Source: Eopsaltria australis (lineage: Eukaryota; Chordata; Aves; Passeriformes; Petroicidae). From it: a stretch of DNA of 64,000 bases. The notes beneath the pieces were generated by a model, which was not told the DNA's origin, searched no databases, and saw nothing but the letters and a program-made list of their open reading frames with translations. The position numbers and the translations under genes were made by a program. Where the stretch lies: positions 2,108,001 to 2,172,000 of the forward strand of contig JAVTVJ010000033.1 of the NCBI GenBank assembly GCA_034509425.1. Direction: 5' to 3'. Below, in pieces: positions 51,487 through 64,000 of this stretch (position 1 is its first letter; every line of letters starts with the position of its first letter).

Positions 51487-51605
51487 GCGTGAATTACAGA
51501 GAGGGTGTGGCACAGTATGTGAAACCTTTGTCTACCTCTTACAGAAGTGGTTCATGGCTCAATCCCTCAGTTGTAGTAGACTTCATACCTACTAAAAATG
51601 ACTAG
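51487..51605 (+). CDS. Candidate 3'-terminal coding exon of an unidentified + strand gene
   Basis: I do not recognise the gene. After a good acceptor (tttacttttcag) the frame that needs one base from upstream reads 38 residues, including YREGVAQYVKPLSTSYRSGS and ending in NPSVVVDFIPTKND, to a TAG at 51603-51605. AATAAA follows at 51669-51674, a normal distance for a terminal exon. The next exon-like segment upstream (49244-49343) leaves exactly one base, so the phases match. A second frame is also open through to a stop, which weakens the case. If real, the exon ends a gene running left to right and facing the - strand gene at 54.2 kb. Confidence 0.38.
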
Positions 51606-51668
51606 CACATACCATGAAAGGTCTACCCTAAGTATTCTGAGATTGAATTAACTTTAAATTATAAACTG

Positions 51669-51674
51669 AATAAA
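51669..51674 (+). promoter_or_regulatory. Candidate poly(A) signal for the 51.5 kb exon
   Basis: AATAAA about 65 bases past the TAG stop of the candidate terminal exon, in a very AT-rich tract where such hexamers also occur by chance. Confidence 0.3.
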
Positions 51675-54168
51675 TTTTTAAATCTAATTAAAGCAATTTA
51701 CTCTATATAATTTACAAGCTGAGTTTTATACTTTAATAAAAACATAAAATCGTAGAAATAAATACAACTGTAATACTTTCAAAGCTATTTTTTCCCTGAA
51801 CTCATTAGGCAATACAAGCATTTTTCACATCAAAAACATCCTGCGTATGTGTTGGTGTCTAATGGAAATTAAAGAAAAATAAAATTTAGAAAGAAAACTC
51901 ACTTTGTACTTCAACTGGACCATGTACTTTAACTCTTGAGTAGATTAAGTTATGATGACACAAAGAAGCACAGAAAGAGTAAAAAGAATGGATACTGCAT
52001 TTACATGGATTCTAAAAAGTTGCACAGCTTTTTATTTGCCTTGTTACAGAAAAAAAGCCTCTGCAAATTAACTTGATGGCTGCTTGAAAGAATTAATTCA
52101 GAAACACAATACCTCGGAAGGACTAAAAGCCCTGGAATACATTTCTAAAAGCTTCCCAAACTGTAGAAAAAGTAGCTTAAATTCTGTAATTTTAAAGATA
52201 AACATTTATTTTAAAACCAGGAGACGCTAGGCTTCTAGTAGCACTTTGTTCATTGCAAAATTCAGTAGATAGCTTTGTAACTTTTCTTTGCTTGGTCAGG
52301 TACGCAGCAGTGTCCTGAACTATCAGTTTTCTGAGGTGGAGTATCACCCACTAATTCAAATGAACAAGTTTACAGTGTTCATGAAAATAATTTGTAATTC
52401 CACCTATGCTTGGTAGGTCATCCTCCTAATATTTAAGAGATGGCTGTCTACTTTTGGCCCTTTTATTATAGCACATCCCCAGCAACTGAAGAGATCCAGT
52501 GAACTGCTAACTTTTCTTCCCCTTGAACATGCATTTTCTTTGTGTTTGAAATATCATTTTATGTAGTCAATCATATTGGACTTTGTAGATAGTGATTTTT
52601 ACTGCACCCTGTAAATAGGAGTAGTAAGTCTTAATACTGGAGATGCGGAAGATCTTAGTGAAAAAACTATCAGTTGCTGTATTTTGCTATCCATTTGAGA
52701 TATATTTCAAGTTACCAAAGGTGTCTCTGTATGACAGCTGTGCCCACTGCTTGTAAGGGGAGCTGAAGGAATGTCTGTCTGACAGGCCTGCTCTGAATCC
52801 TTCCCTATCTTGTGTTTATGCCTCTTTTTTTTTTTCAGCTAAGGCGGGAAATGTAATTAGTGTATAATGACAGCTACAAGAGTCCCAGAAACAAGAGATT
52901 GATTCCCATGACGGCTGAAACCCCCCCTATGCCGTGTGTATAATCAGGCCCAGTTTTTGAGTTCTAATTAACTTTATTAATGTTTAGTGCAGGAAGTACA
53001 AAGGCAACTTAAACAAGGATATAAAAAGCACTGGAGCATTGAAACACTGCTTTCATGTATCTGACTCTTATTGAAAGACATTTTTCAGCATTTTGTAAAG
53101 AAAAATAAAGTAATTTAGAAGAAAGATATTAGATTCTTAATACACTCTTATAACAAGGAAGCTTTAAATAATGGGGCAAAGATACTAACAGTAGCTTCCT
53201 ACTCAGTAACATTGGTAGCAACTCTTTCTGATGTGCAATTAATAAATACTATAGCGAACACGCAACGCTGTACAGTGACAGTGGGATACAAGAGATGCAA
53301 TCATATGCAAGACTGCTGTTGTGCCAGCAAGTAAGACTTTATGGGTTACTGGAAAATGAGTTTGTAAAAAACCAATTGAAAAAATCTTCTCCATTACATG
53401 TTCCTTTTACAGAAACATATTAATTCGCACGTGAAAAGGTAAAATATTACACTGGTAAATAACTGTGAAGACATTCTGCCCCACTAAAGACACAATTGCA
53501 AAACCTTGCAATCAAAGCAATTGTATATATTATTTGATATAATAATCATAATAACCTTAAAAGCAGTGATATATTAATTACCAATAAAGTATATTATTTG
53601 CATAGATTTTTTTGTTTACTGCCCATAGATTACCATTTGGTAAATACATCTATAATTTAGCAAGCTTTGGTGCGCTTTGATGAGCTCAAACTGCAATATG
53701 GCTGATACTGTACATTACTGTAATTGTAAAGGACACTATAATATATTTTTTGGTGCTTTAGCCTCCTTAATATAGAAATTACAGTAGAAAATATAAGAAT
53801 ACCTTTTCTGTTATTTATTTACCCTATTCCCAGGTATGATGATTTAACAAAACTTAAAAGATATTCCTATTTTCCGAAGCACTCAAAACAGATGGTCGGT
53901 AGCCTGTCCACTAGAATGATTGTGCTTTGGAACAATTTAGTATTTATTTTCTTCTGACACTCTTCATATGATTATTAAGTAAAAACATATAATAAAAAAT
54001 CATCTTGCAGTTATGCAAAATTATAGTATTGTTTTGTATAGCCTTGCAAACAAAGTTTAGAAGCAGATCATTCATTCACAGAGAAATTAGGAATTCAGAA
54101 GTACATAGCATCAAAAATAGAAAATTACTGTTTCTTTAAAGATGTAGTGTAGGCTATTGTTTTTAACT
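51675..54168. other. Very AT-rich inter-exon stretch, likely 3' UTR and/or intergenic
   Basis: It is free of recognisable mobile elements and lies between two converging candidate terminal exons. Multiple AATAAA and TTTATT hexamers occur on both strands. It may hold one or two long 3' UTRs. Confidence 0.4.
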
Positions 54169-54174
54169 TTTATT
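54169..54174 (-). promoter_or_regulatory. Candidate poly(A) signal of the 54.2 kb gene
   Basis: AATAAA on the - strand, 21-26 bases downstream of the TAG stop. Further AATAAA copies lie at 53948-53943 and 53818-53813 on the same strand, so a longer 3' UTR is equally possible. Which one is used cannot be told from sequence alone. Confidence 0.35.
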
Positions 54175-54194
54175 TAATCTTTTATATGATTATT

Positions 54195-54451
54195 CTATAA
54201 CGCTCGCAGTCTTGCCAAGAGAGCTTCTACTTCTGGAATGGCTTCTCCCTTAGAAGGGGACCCGATACGATCTATTTTCTTTTCTTTGCCACCTTCTCCA
54301 TGACAGGCTTCCTTTCTCCCAGCAGCCTTGTTCGACACCTTAGAACTTGTTTCCACATCATATGTAACTTCTTTGGTGACTGGGCTTCTTGTCGAGTTTA
54401 AACTGATACTGTGGTGCGAACACAGCGTCTCTGGCTGTCCTTTCTGGTTCT
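54195..54451 (-). CDS. Probable 3'-terminal coding exon of an unidentified - strand gene
   Basis: I do not recognise the gene. The exon begins after a good acceptor on the - strand (pyrimidine-rich tract ending ttctgcag, AG at 54453-54452), takes one base from the previous exon, and encodes about 84 residues to a TAG stop at 54197-54195. The frame stays open beyond the acceptor, so the ORF itself does not fix the exon start. The protein end is hydrophilic, rich in Ser, Lys and Glu (GGKEKKIDRIGSPSKGEAIP), and closes with a Leu/Ala/Arg helix, EVEALLARLRAL. That tail resembles the L-x-x-R-L-x-x-L core of MIT-interacting motifs (MIM1) of ESCRT-III-type proteins, but the usual acidic residue six positions before the Arg is Val here, so the likeness is only suggestive. 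About seven CpGs lie in roughly 260 bp of an otherwise CpG-poor region, as expected for coding DNA. An AATAAA lies 21-26 bases past the stop. Confidence 0.62.
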
Positions 54452-55329
54452 CTGCAGAAGACAAATCAAACAATCCCTGTTTCACTATTAAAATACTCAG
54501 TTTCAATATTCTGTAATATAAAAAGACCTCTTGACAGACAAATTTTACATGCAGATGATGTACTACAAGGAGTAATGACTGACAAGGAGGCAAGACAAAA
54601 TATATTATCACTTCAAAAGCAGTGGACTTGGTCCCTTGGAAGTGATACAGACTTTACATGTCTTCATTACATTAACATCCATGTTTCTTATAAAATCACG
54701 GATATAGCCTGACAGGATCCTCCTGTCCTACTGAAGTCAAAGAGAAAACAGAGTACCTAGCAACTCTCAGTGTCTTCCAACATTTTACCTTGTTAGTTAC
54801 ATTTCCCATATATTTTTAAATTATTCAAATTTTATAATATATTTTAAAAATATTTTAATTTAATTATCCATTTTAATACCTTTTCTCTTATTTTTGAACT
54901 TTTAGACAGCTAAGTAATTTCAAGAAATTGCATAATTCACTATTTTTTTGCTAAACATCACTGGCATTGCCTGTCACACAAAGTTGCACTCAGTTAATAT
55001 CCAGGCAGGAGTTTTGCAGGTTCGGCATGTATTAATAGACAGATTTCTTTTTATGTTGTTCCCCACCCCCCTTCCAGATCAAGTGACTGTTTTCCAAACC
55101 AGCATATGAATGGTTTCTCTCACAGATCTCAAACTTTTTAAAAACAGGCCTACTCAATATTCATGTAACCTTGAGCAAGGCTTGAAAATGCTTTCTACAC
55201 ACTTGACATGACATTTAAAGTTTTTTGGTTATTCGCTGAAAGATGTTCCATCATCCCAATAGTAATGACTTTGGAGCACAGGCAGTCACTCATGACAGTG
55301 TGTTTTATGTGAGTGCTGAAAATTCCTAC

Positions 55330-58300
55330 CGAAAACAGCTTGTACATTAAAAGGCAGCTGCTGAAGATATTTACTGCAGTGTCATTCCCTGACCAGGGGC
55401 TCTCAGTGATGGATGAGGATTTTACACACTTTCTTGGACAATCTCAGCAAATTTTTTAAGTACGATCACCTTTTGGGAAGTGAAGGAAAATAAACACCTC
55501 CTTTCCAATCATCTTCTAAATTAGACAAACAATTCTTAATTAAAATTTCTTAAGACAAATCTGACATTTAGCTGAAAAATGTAACTTTTGTTTTACACTG
55601 TGGAAAATAATTTGACCTTGAATATGCAGCAGCACAGTGTTCCTGAATCACAGGAGGCCAATGACTGGTTATGAACACATCTTTATAATTACATGTAATA
55701 AACCCGTCATATATAATTAAAATATCCCTTGTATGTGCACTCTTAAATATCCCATTCTACTTAAATGTTTATGCTTAATCATTCTGAACGCGTATTTGCA
55801 AGCTGATAAAAGCATGCTACCTGTGTCAATATACAAACTACCAGCTGTACCACAGACCTTTCTGTTAACATTCAATCTAGGGGCAGCAGGAAAAATAGCT
55901 GGTATTTAAAAATTAAGTATAAGTAAACACATTGTCATATCATCAGAGATGAAGCATAGCTGTTGGATTTTTAAAAAGTCAAAAAGAAATTAGGTACTGA
56001 AAGTAAGTTTCTCAAATGTACCAACATCCAAATTTTAACTACTTTGCAGTTCAACAATCTTCACCCCAAAATGTGAGCATAGATTAGGTGTGGTGAACTA
56101 GACTGTCCAACAGATGTGGCGAACTCCTATGAACTGAGACCTCAAAGTAAAATCCAGCAGTAAAATCCCCCAGCTTCTCATAGTGTACATGGGGAAGAGT
56201 AGAGCTGCTTTAGAGTGAGACTCACAACTGCAGTTTAAGCAGGGAACTGCTGAAAGCTAGCTGTTAATAAGTAGTAGATAATGGGATGTATCCAAACTCT
56301 TTTACCACTTTGAAACTCAGTAACTAATTGACGCTTGCTCTTCAGTGTGTCCCATTGATTGCTGCCTACAACCTGGAATTGTTGCATACGGGTAGGACAG
56401 AGTAAAGCTGAAGAGAGCTGTGCCTGTTTTTTCCCCTTAAAACAACGGCAGTTGTGCATTTCTATTAGGCATAGACTAAAAAGTGCAAATTTAAGTCGCA
56501 TGACCAATCCTTCCCTTCACTCTGAAGGGTCCTGCAACAATGAAAAATGACATAAGGAAAGTGCCTTAAACAGTGTTTAGTTTATGTGAGTAGTTCCTGT
56601 TTCATCTCCTTTGCAATAACGATGTCAAGATTCACTAGAAAAATCACAAAATCTCATGCTAGTGATTAGCAGCATTCCTTAATAATGAGAACACTTTGAT
56701 CTCAGCCATGTTATAAATAATACTGAACAGCTAGAGTCAATTGAAAAATAGTACTTGGACACATATTTTATCTAAAACCAGCATTATAATCTCAAAGTTG
56801 TTATTTCAACTGCTTTCTAAATCAGGTGGCATCTTTACTCCTTATGTTCTTCAGACAAGGAGGAACTTTTCCACAGAGCATTGCCATGCCTAAGTTCAAG
56901 TCCAGTATTAGCAGATGAGAAGGTAGATAGTTCCCTGTTTGGCAAATTGGCTTTTGTGAATTTCAGTCAGAAACACTGAACTTTGCTAAGCCTGGCTCAG
57001 AAAGCACACAAATTTACTTACAGCCCTAGACTTCACTTTAGTAAATGTGCACCTAAAGAATTAACCACTCCAATACTTGAGGTATATGTCCTGCTCATGG
57101 CATTCTTACCACAGCGAAAGACGACTGCTCTTTAAATCAAAGTGTAAATTTAGTTAGGCACTATCAAGGTGAAAAGTCTCATTAATTTCTCAAGTTTTTA
57201 TTTAAATCCAATAGAAATTAATTTGTGTAAAAACCAAACTCTTGAACACTCTCTACTCCTTCATACACTGATTCAAAATTCACATGCATTGGTGATTTGG
57301 TACCATATCCATTCCACTGCCTTGCCCTGGGATTGTAACCTCACGTCCCTCAAATCCGGTACTATAGTGGTGAAATCAAAGAAGTTAATTTTCAACCTGT
57401 CACTGTTGAGGTGAGTGGTTTAAAAAAGCCAGTGCATCTTGCATGTGAATTCAGATCTACATGGCTGCAAACTGCTACAGGTTAGCATGCAGCTTTGACC
57501 ACAACAGTGGAAAAACCGGATTTCCTTAGTTCAGTATGATAAAGGCTATAAAGCGTATAGTTATTTACTTGCAAGAAAAGCCAGAAGTCAAGATTAACTG
57601 ACAAAGTAAGTACAAGAACACACAGTCATTAATTTACTGCTATTAGACATTAAAACCTTGACCCACCAGAGTAATGAACTTTTGAAATTCACATATATGC
57701 ATATGAGAGCAGGAAACTATAACCAGTCATAAGCTGGAATTTCATCTGTTTCTGAAGACAGTATTTGATATGGCTGCCCAAACAGCCAGGACATGGCTTA
57801 GTGACATTGGCCACCTATGGGTCTAGAACAAGGGAACACATAGAAAATCCACAAACCATATAGGTATTAACAGATATTTCCTAAAATGCTTTGAACCATT
57901 ACATCATAGACACACATAAATTTGTTTTGTGCTTTTGACAATAAACTATGTCTGAAACAAATTATGTATTTACACACATGCATTGGTTCAAATACACTTC
58001 TAAAGAATTGAATATAATTAAGCACACAGAAGGTTAAATGGAAACTACACACGGAAAGGCACTTCTGCATGAATTCTGGTTAAGAAGAAAGCTTACATTT
58101 CTGGAGATGCACTATTTGTCCACCTACTGTAGCAAGGCGCACCTTCCGGCAGTAGCAAGACAAAAAGAAATCAGACATTAAAAATCACTGGATAAAGACA
58201 GAATTTATAAATTTCCTTTATATACTGGAAGTAGTTGATTTGGTCACACTCAACAATCAAAATTTGTCATTCACCCATATCATAACAATCACTATGCAGA

Positions 58301-60178
58301 TGAAAAAAAAAAAAGAAAAGAAGTAACTTTGAATTCATGATTAAGTTTTCTAAATGCTCAGATGATAACCCATAATGGTTTTGACTTTACTGTTACTGGA
58401 TGCTTCCAGGCACAGGTTAGGCAGAGATCACATTGCATACTACAGAAGTTTTAGTGTCCAGATTCTATGATATTTAAATATTTTCTTTCCCTTGTTCAAT
58501 ATTGAACTTTTGTGGGTCCTCCAGACCTACTCAAATTCAGTTTTTTCAGATATTAATTGCTTGAACATTGCTATTAATCAAAAGCATTCCAAAACCGTAT
58601 TCGCAAAACCTAGAGCCAAATAGTTACTATCATCTAGATACAAGACTTCTAACAGCAATGCTTAGGAAATTCAGCTGACAGAAAATTGTGCTTAATATAG
58701 CTTTCCACTGTTTAAATGGTGTCCTAACATAGAACAACTTATAATGGTATGCTTACAACCTATTAAAGGCTACATCATATTCAGAAAAAGGAAACTGTGC
58801 AGTGGCATCTGAACAAAAAAAAAATCAGCGGTATGAGACCTGCCTGCTGTGAACTTGGGGAAGCAAAATATGATCAGTTGGAGATTTAAAAATCCTACAT
58901 AATAGTGTTATATATTACCTTTAATAGAGAACAAAATGATTGCAAGAGACTCACTAAAGTCGAGATAGATTTTTTAAAACAACTAATAAATATTTAATAT
59001 TAAAAAGGATGTTGAAAAGCTTTATTTCATCACACAGTTTCTCAGTAAAAGTCTTGATACTAAGGACATATTTTGGTTTTATGTAAATACTTGTAAATTG
59101 ATTGAAAAATAAAGTTGCAAATACAATAAGGAGAACGGCATTGTGTGGCGTTATATGCTTGTATTACAGTCATACATCTCAATGTAGGGCATGACAAAAC
59201 TGTAACATAAAAAGAACAATTGCAGTTACAACCTCATTACATCCCTTACCAAGTTAACAGGGAAAAATGCTCAAAGACCCAGTGGAATATTTGTGATCTC
59301 GCTGACTTGTGCTCCACATGCTATAGCATATATACCTGATATATCTGTGCCAACATTTTCTAAAGACCACTCATACTGATATTATTGGCAATGCAAATTA
59401 TTTTATATTTTAAGTCATGGCTTGTCATTTAAGTGATGTCCTAGACAATTCTCAGAAGGAATGTCCCTATACCAAAGGGCTTTAGCTTGGAATAAGTAAC
59501 AGCTCTAGCTGTAAACTCTTACCACTGGCTCCCCAGTTTGGTGCCATAGTTTGTCTCTGGTTCCCCATCCCTGACGCATGGAACTGAAACTCTTCAAAAG
59601 CTACACCATGTTGATGCTGTACTCAGGTACTTTCCCAGCAAAACATCAGGGGAAAAGAACATGTATTTTTGACAGTAGTGCCAGGTGCTAATTCTGGATG
59701 AAGCTGTATAGCATTCCCGCAAGCTGAAATGCTTGACGCAACCCAGTCTGTCTGGAAGTCCTGTCCATTTCCCACAAATGACACTGACCACATCATCATG
59801 CATGTCTCAGTGCAACCTTAACAAGTGAAGTTGTACTTAGACAATGGTCACATACCATGGACATCGTGGGGATATCAGGGTATATCCTCATATGTTCCAT
59901 CTAAATAAACAGATTCCAAGCTCTTGGCTTCTTACTATCAGAAATGCCAAGAAAAAAATAATTAATTCATGTTTTCCTCTCAATTTTGAAACTACAGTCT
60001 CATTTCCTGCACTGACCCCTATTACAGCCCCAGACACCGGACAGTTGCGAGCCCCAAGATTTTTCAGGCACGCAATTTCCTTTCATTTTTACAGCCTGAA
60101 GTTGCCCTTCTGAAATCCACCCCCAGATCTTACCCCTGGTGTGAGCATAGAACAAGACTTCATTGCCCTTCTCAAAGC
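55330..60178 (-). other. Candidate upstream exons of the 54.2 kb gene (five short segments)
   Basis: Five segments on the - strand have splice-like borders and, taken in order, keep one open frame into the 54.2 kb exon: 60178-60134 (45 bp, donor gtaaga), 59583-59523 (61 bp, donor gtaaga), 58142-58097 (46 bp, CpG-rich start, donor gtaagc), 57052-57022 (31 bp, donor gtaagt, acceptor ttctttag) and 55360-55330 (31 bp, donor gtagga, weaker acceptor). In the chain-compatible frames they read, for example, FHASGMGNQRQTMAPNWGAS and CTFTKVKSRA. Several have other open frames, and each is short, so chance is a real possibility. The 57.0 kb segment is open in only one frame, and that is the one needed. 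I cannot match the sequence to any known family. Confidence 0.25.
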
Positions 60179-62394
60179 CTGCCTTATCTCTCAGAACCAG
60201 AATTTATACATAATATGAATGACCACTATACCTAGAAGGTCCCATCCGTATTACACAGGATCATTCATTAAAAAAATGGGCTAGCTCCTTCCTAGATAGT
60301 TTAATGGAAAATACTTGAAATACTTTTTATTGTTTTCGTGTTTTTTTAACAATATCTCTGACTGACAAAGGTAGGCTTGAAGAATGTCCCTGGTAAAAGG
60401 AGCACTGCATGTTGTTACGACTTATTTCAGTTCAAACCTGCAGCTCCAGCCCAAAAAAGGAGTATGTAAAGGAGTGTGAGCTGTACTCAAGACCTTTGCC
60501 TGATAAGTAATTTCTTGCATCTTTGTATTTCATACTAAATGCTCACAACTCTACCAACCTTAAGCAGACAATAATTCATGAGACATGAAAAAGTGTTACT
60601 GATATTTGGAACATTTATTTTTTAAATTATGCACATTTCATTTAATAGTTGCTGCTGTTCTGGAGTGTTGCATTAAAAAGGTGTGAAACACAAGGAAGAA
60701 ACACTATCAGTAAGCTCAATTTAGACAGTTTTCAGAAATAGTGAATTTAGGGGGTTTATGTGCATTTCAAAGGCAAGGAGTGAGTATGTCAGCACACTGT
60801 GTGACTAATACAGAGAATTTATAGAAACTAAATTTCAAAGAAAGTCAGTTACAAACTGTGAGCAAACTAATTTTTGACAGGAGGAACTGGACCAGCTCTC
60901 TCTTACTTGGCCCTAAAGTAAAGCCTTTAAAATTTCTTTTAATCCCTTTCCTACCTATATCTTCTCAAAGACTACTTTAAGTTCCTGCTGATCACTCCAT
61001 TCAAATTTTACCTATCTTTTCCAAAGATAGTTTGCAATTGCAATGAGTTGGAACCAATTTCTCTGTTTAAACTAATATATTCTCACCTCTGATAAGACAA
61101 GAAATGCAACTTTCACTGACTGGGATTTTAACATAAGTCTTGAGTACCTGTCAAGATGATAAAAGAACAAGAGTGTGGATCAAGCTGCTGACAGAAATCA
61201 CCCAAGGTCAGTGAGAAAAGAAACCTCTGCAAGTGTCTTCATAAGATGACTATTTCAGACTTAGGAGTTTGGCATCCTTCCTATTTCCTACGAATTACAG
61301 TTGATTTCCTGTGTCTTTTCATGCATTTTTCCCCAAAAGAAGGCACATTTGGCAGTTTCTAGGAAACTGCAAAATGGAAATTTCCAAAAGCAGAAATCTG
61401 ATTTGTGGTGATTAATGATTTTTAGAGCACATGGCTTGAAACATTCTGGAAAAGCTAAATTCTCTTAATTTCAAAATGGATAAATCATATGCCATAACCT
61501 TAGTATTAATAACTAATAAATTAATCTTATTATTTATGTCAGGCAAAGGGGGTTAAAAGATAAGTATTGATCTACACAAATAGCAGTGGCATGGGGTCTC
61601 CAGGCCCCAGTGGGCAGAAACAATACACAGCCTAGATGTTTATAGGATTTCTCTCAAGGTACAAATAGGACAAACACCAACTTTTTCTCTTCTTCGGGTC
61701 AAGAAATAACCAGGAAATGTCAATAATTAAACTGAAAGTTTACGTATTTTAGAGTATTTAAAATTCCTGGAATGTGGCTTATTACTTGTTTTTTGTTCAC
61801 AAGTATATTGCAGCTTGCATTCCAAATTGTCTTTAGAGTTAACAGTCAAAAATGATGACTAAGTTAGTGATCTGTGACAAGATACACAGAGATCCACAGT
61901 CTAAAGCTACCCTCTTCAGCTGATGATAATTAATGTAGATCACACATACTATACTGCCTTTGAACAGTAGACACATTTAGTCTCCAAACCTGTCTGCAAA
62001 CCAGCTACCTACAGATGAATACTGCTTTCAAGGTGCACTTTGATAAAAAACTTCAGGAATATGCATAAAGACTGCTGCCATCAAAGGAAAGCCACCAGCA
62101 GTTGCAATAGGGAATGGTATGCAACATGCTGATGAAAATAACTGAAATGGAAAAGAAACACACAATTTTATCTTCTTTCAGCAAGTGTTGCGGAAAAACA
62201 CAGTAGGAAGCCTCCTACCTCTAGAATGTAAAACCCAACAAATCCAAACAGCAAAGCAAATCTTAAAGACTGACCTTATGAGATTCTACTCACTGCAGTT
62301 CTAAATGTTGTTGCTTCTGTTCAGTATTTACTATTTAGCATACACATTGAAAAAAAACCCAGACAAATAAGCAAAACCCACAATCCCCCCAAAA
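60179..62394. other. No feature recognised
   Basis: AT-rich DNA, with no named repeat and no convincing exon on either strand. Confidence 0.5.
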
Positions 62395-62555
62395 CACTAT
62401 GCCCCATTCCTGGAGAGGTTCAAGGCCAGACTGGCTGGGGTTCCGAGCAACCTGATCTAGTGGATGGTGTCCATGTCCAAGGAGTGGATGTTGGAACTAG
62501 ACCATCTTTGAGGACAATTCTGACCCAAACCATTCTATGATTCCATGTATCTATG
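62395..62555 (+). mobile_element. CR1 LINE 3' fragment, forward
   Basis: Forward CR1 3' region: cctggagaggttcaaggcca, gagcaacctgatctagtgga, ending in ccattctatgattccatgta. It is well preserved in wording and 5'-truncated. Confidence 0.92.
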
Positions 62556-64000
62556 TCTAGTAATTGCCTTAAAAGTCTACCACTATTATTATTTCTTACC
62601 CACTACTCTTGATATCAAATGTTTACAAAATATTCCCTAGCTATTCCAGTTGCTGCTACAAATCCATACAATTTTTATTTCTTATTTTTATCCCAAACTT
62701 CCACTCCCAGGTTTATATCAGCAATCAGACTACTGCTAGGCTGAACTGCTTTAAGTTTGAATACAAATACTTTGTAATATCAGATCAAACCAATGAGAAA
62801 AACTCTTTCTCTCATCATCTGTTGCTCTTCTCTCCTAAGGAATCAAATTACTAAGCAGAAGGGAGATGCATGGAGTTCTGGAAATACTTTTGGAAACAGC
62901 ATAAAAAGGAGAGGCTAGAGCTGAAAGTAAATTAGGTGGGTGTTAGTTTTAACAATTGAATAGAAATACAGTCTCCTCACATTGCTGTGAGAGGCACAGG
63001 ACCAATGTCCTGGGGTAGCTCTTGCCCACACAGATCACAGTCACAGTGGGCTGTCATTCACTGTTATTCAAAAGATTGCAAGAATAGCGGATGGCTCTCA
63101 GGCTCCTCTAATTTCAAATGTTTTTAAAGAGGTCTCTGGAAGAAGAGCAACAGAAAGCACTGCATGCAGCTAATGCTATGACAGGGAAGAGTGTAGTGAT
63201 TTACTAACCTGGACAAGTATTTATGAGAACTCTGAATTCTAATCTGTGCTTCTTTATAGCATGGGTACTTTTTAAGAGGACAGAAGCAGACCTGACTGTG
63301 AAGTTTAACTTGTGTAAACTAACATCCAAGATTGCCTTCATGAATACACTGGATAGAAATGAGATGAAGCTGAATCATCTTAGTTCATGTAACTTTCATA
63401 TTATTATTATGGTCCTTACTTTCCTCTGACAAAGCTCTGCAGAAAATAATTGAAAGCGTGCTAACCAGCAGACTGAAATCATGGAGTAGGAAATAGTACA
63501 TATTCAAGAAAATCCTCATACAAAAGTAAATACTGGGAAATAAAGGCAGAGGAAAAGTGATTCATCTCTCCCTCACATTACAAGATTGCATAAATAAATT
63601 CCTTTGACAATTCTTCTCTCACTTTACATGATGCTCTAATTAACGCTATGTGCTTTCACTTAATTATTCCCTCTCTTTGGGATGGACTGTAATTTGGCCT
63701 TGTTCATGTGTGGAGAGAGATGGGATGTAAAATAATGTTTCTACTCTGCACATGACCCAGCCATATGTGTTTTTGACACCAACAACTGTACTCTGCAAGT
63801 GTGACAAACTGCTTTGAAAAGGGACACTGATTTCAACAGTCTCTAAAAGAGAAATTATTATTCAAAAATGGCTTTTACTGACTCTTCCAAATACCACTGA
63901 ATTATCACAAGACAAATTCAAGCTACATTATCATGGGTAATTAATCCAGTCATTGTCAATTCAAAATGCTGTGTTTAACATCACTAATGGTATGCACTTT
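62556..64000. other. No feature recognised
   Basis: AT-rich DNA to the right edge. Short ORFs (81 and 68 codons) have no protein-like features or splice support. Confidence 0.5.

Overview
The window looks like nuclear DNA from a bird. The main evidence is a set of CR1 LINE fragments with the avian 3' signature (runs of the 'gattctatga' type next to a 'ttggaagg...' tract) and one LTR fragment of an avian ERVL-like family. There is no bacterial-style gene packing. The DNA is AT-rich and CpG-poor, stops are dense in all frames, and most short ORFs are noise. I cannot tell which order of birds it comes from.

Layout: 1-10.2 kb has two exon-like segments on the + strand (2577-2691 and from 10042) that are phase-compatible and end at a stop followed by AATAAA, so they may be the 3' end of a gene that starts upstream. 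11.2-12.1 kb is an old CR1/L3-type LINE piece on the - strand with recognisable reverse-transcriptase remnants. 19.8-20.9 kb is a - strand CR1 in which a 3' end lies next to an endonuclease-coding part. Further CR1 pieces lie at 23.3, 26.0, 32.0 and 42.9 kb (- strand) and at 36.3 and 62.4 kb (+ strand). An ERVL-type LTR fragment is at 24.45 kb.

18.5-51.7 kb carries a phase-compatible series of + strand exon-like segments that finishes at 51487-51605 with a stop and AATAAA. Facing it, 2.6 kb away, is the best coding call in the window: a CpG-enriched - strand terminal exon at 54195-54451. Possible upstream exons of it lie between 55.3 and 60.2 kb. The picture is therefore intronic and intergenic DNA with two genes that may end tail-to-tail near 51.6-54.2 kb.

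I could not name any of these genes from the sequence. All exon calls rest on splice-site shape, open frame, phase matching, CpG retention and poly(A) signals read by eye, so most have low to moderate confidence. The 54.2 kb terminal exon and the CR1 elements are the secure parts of the annotation.
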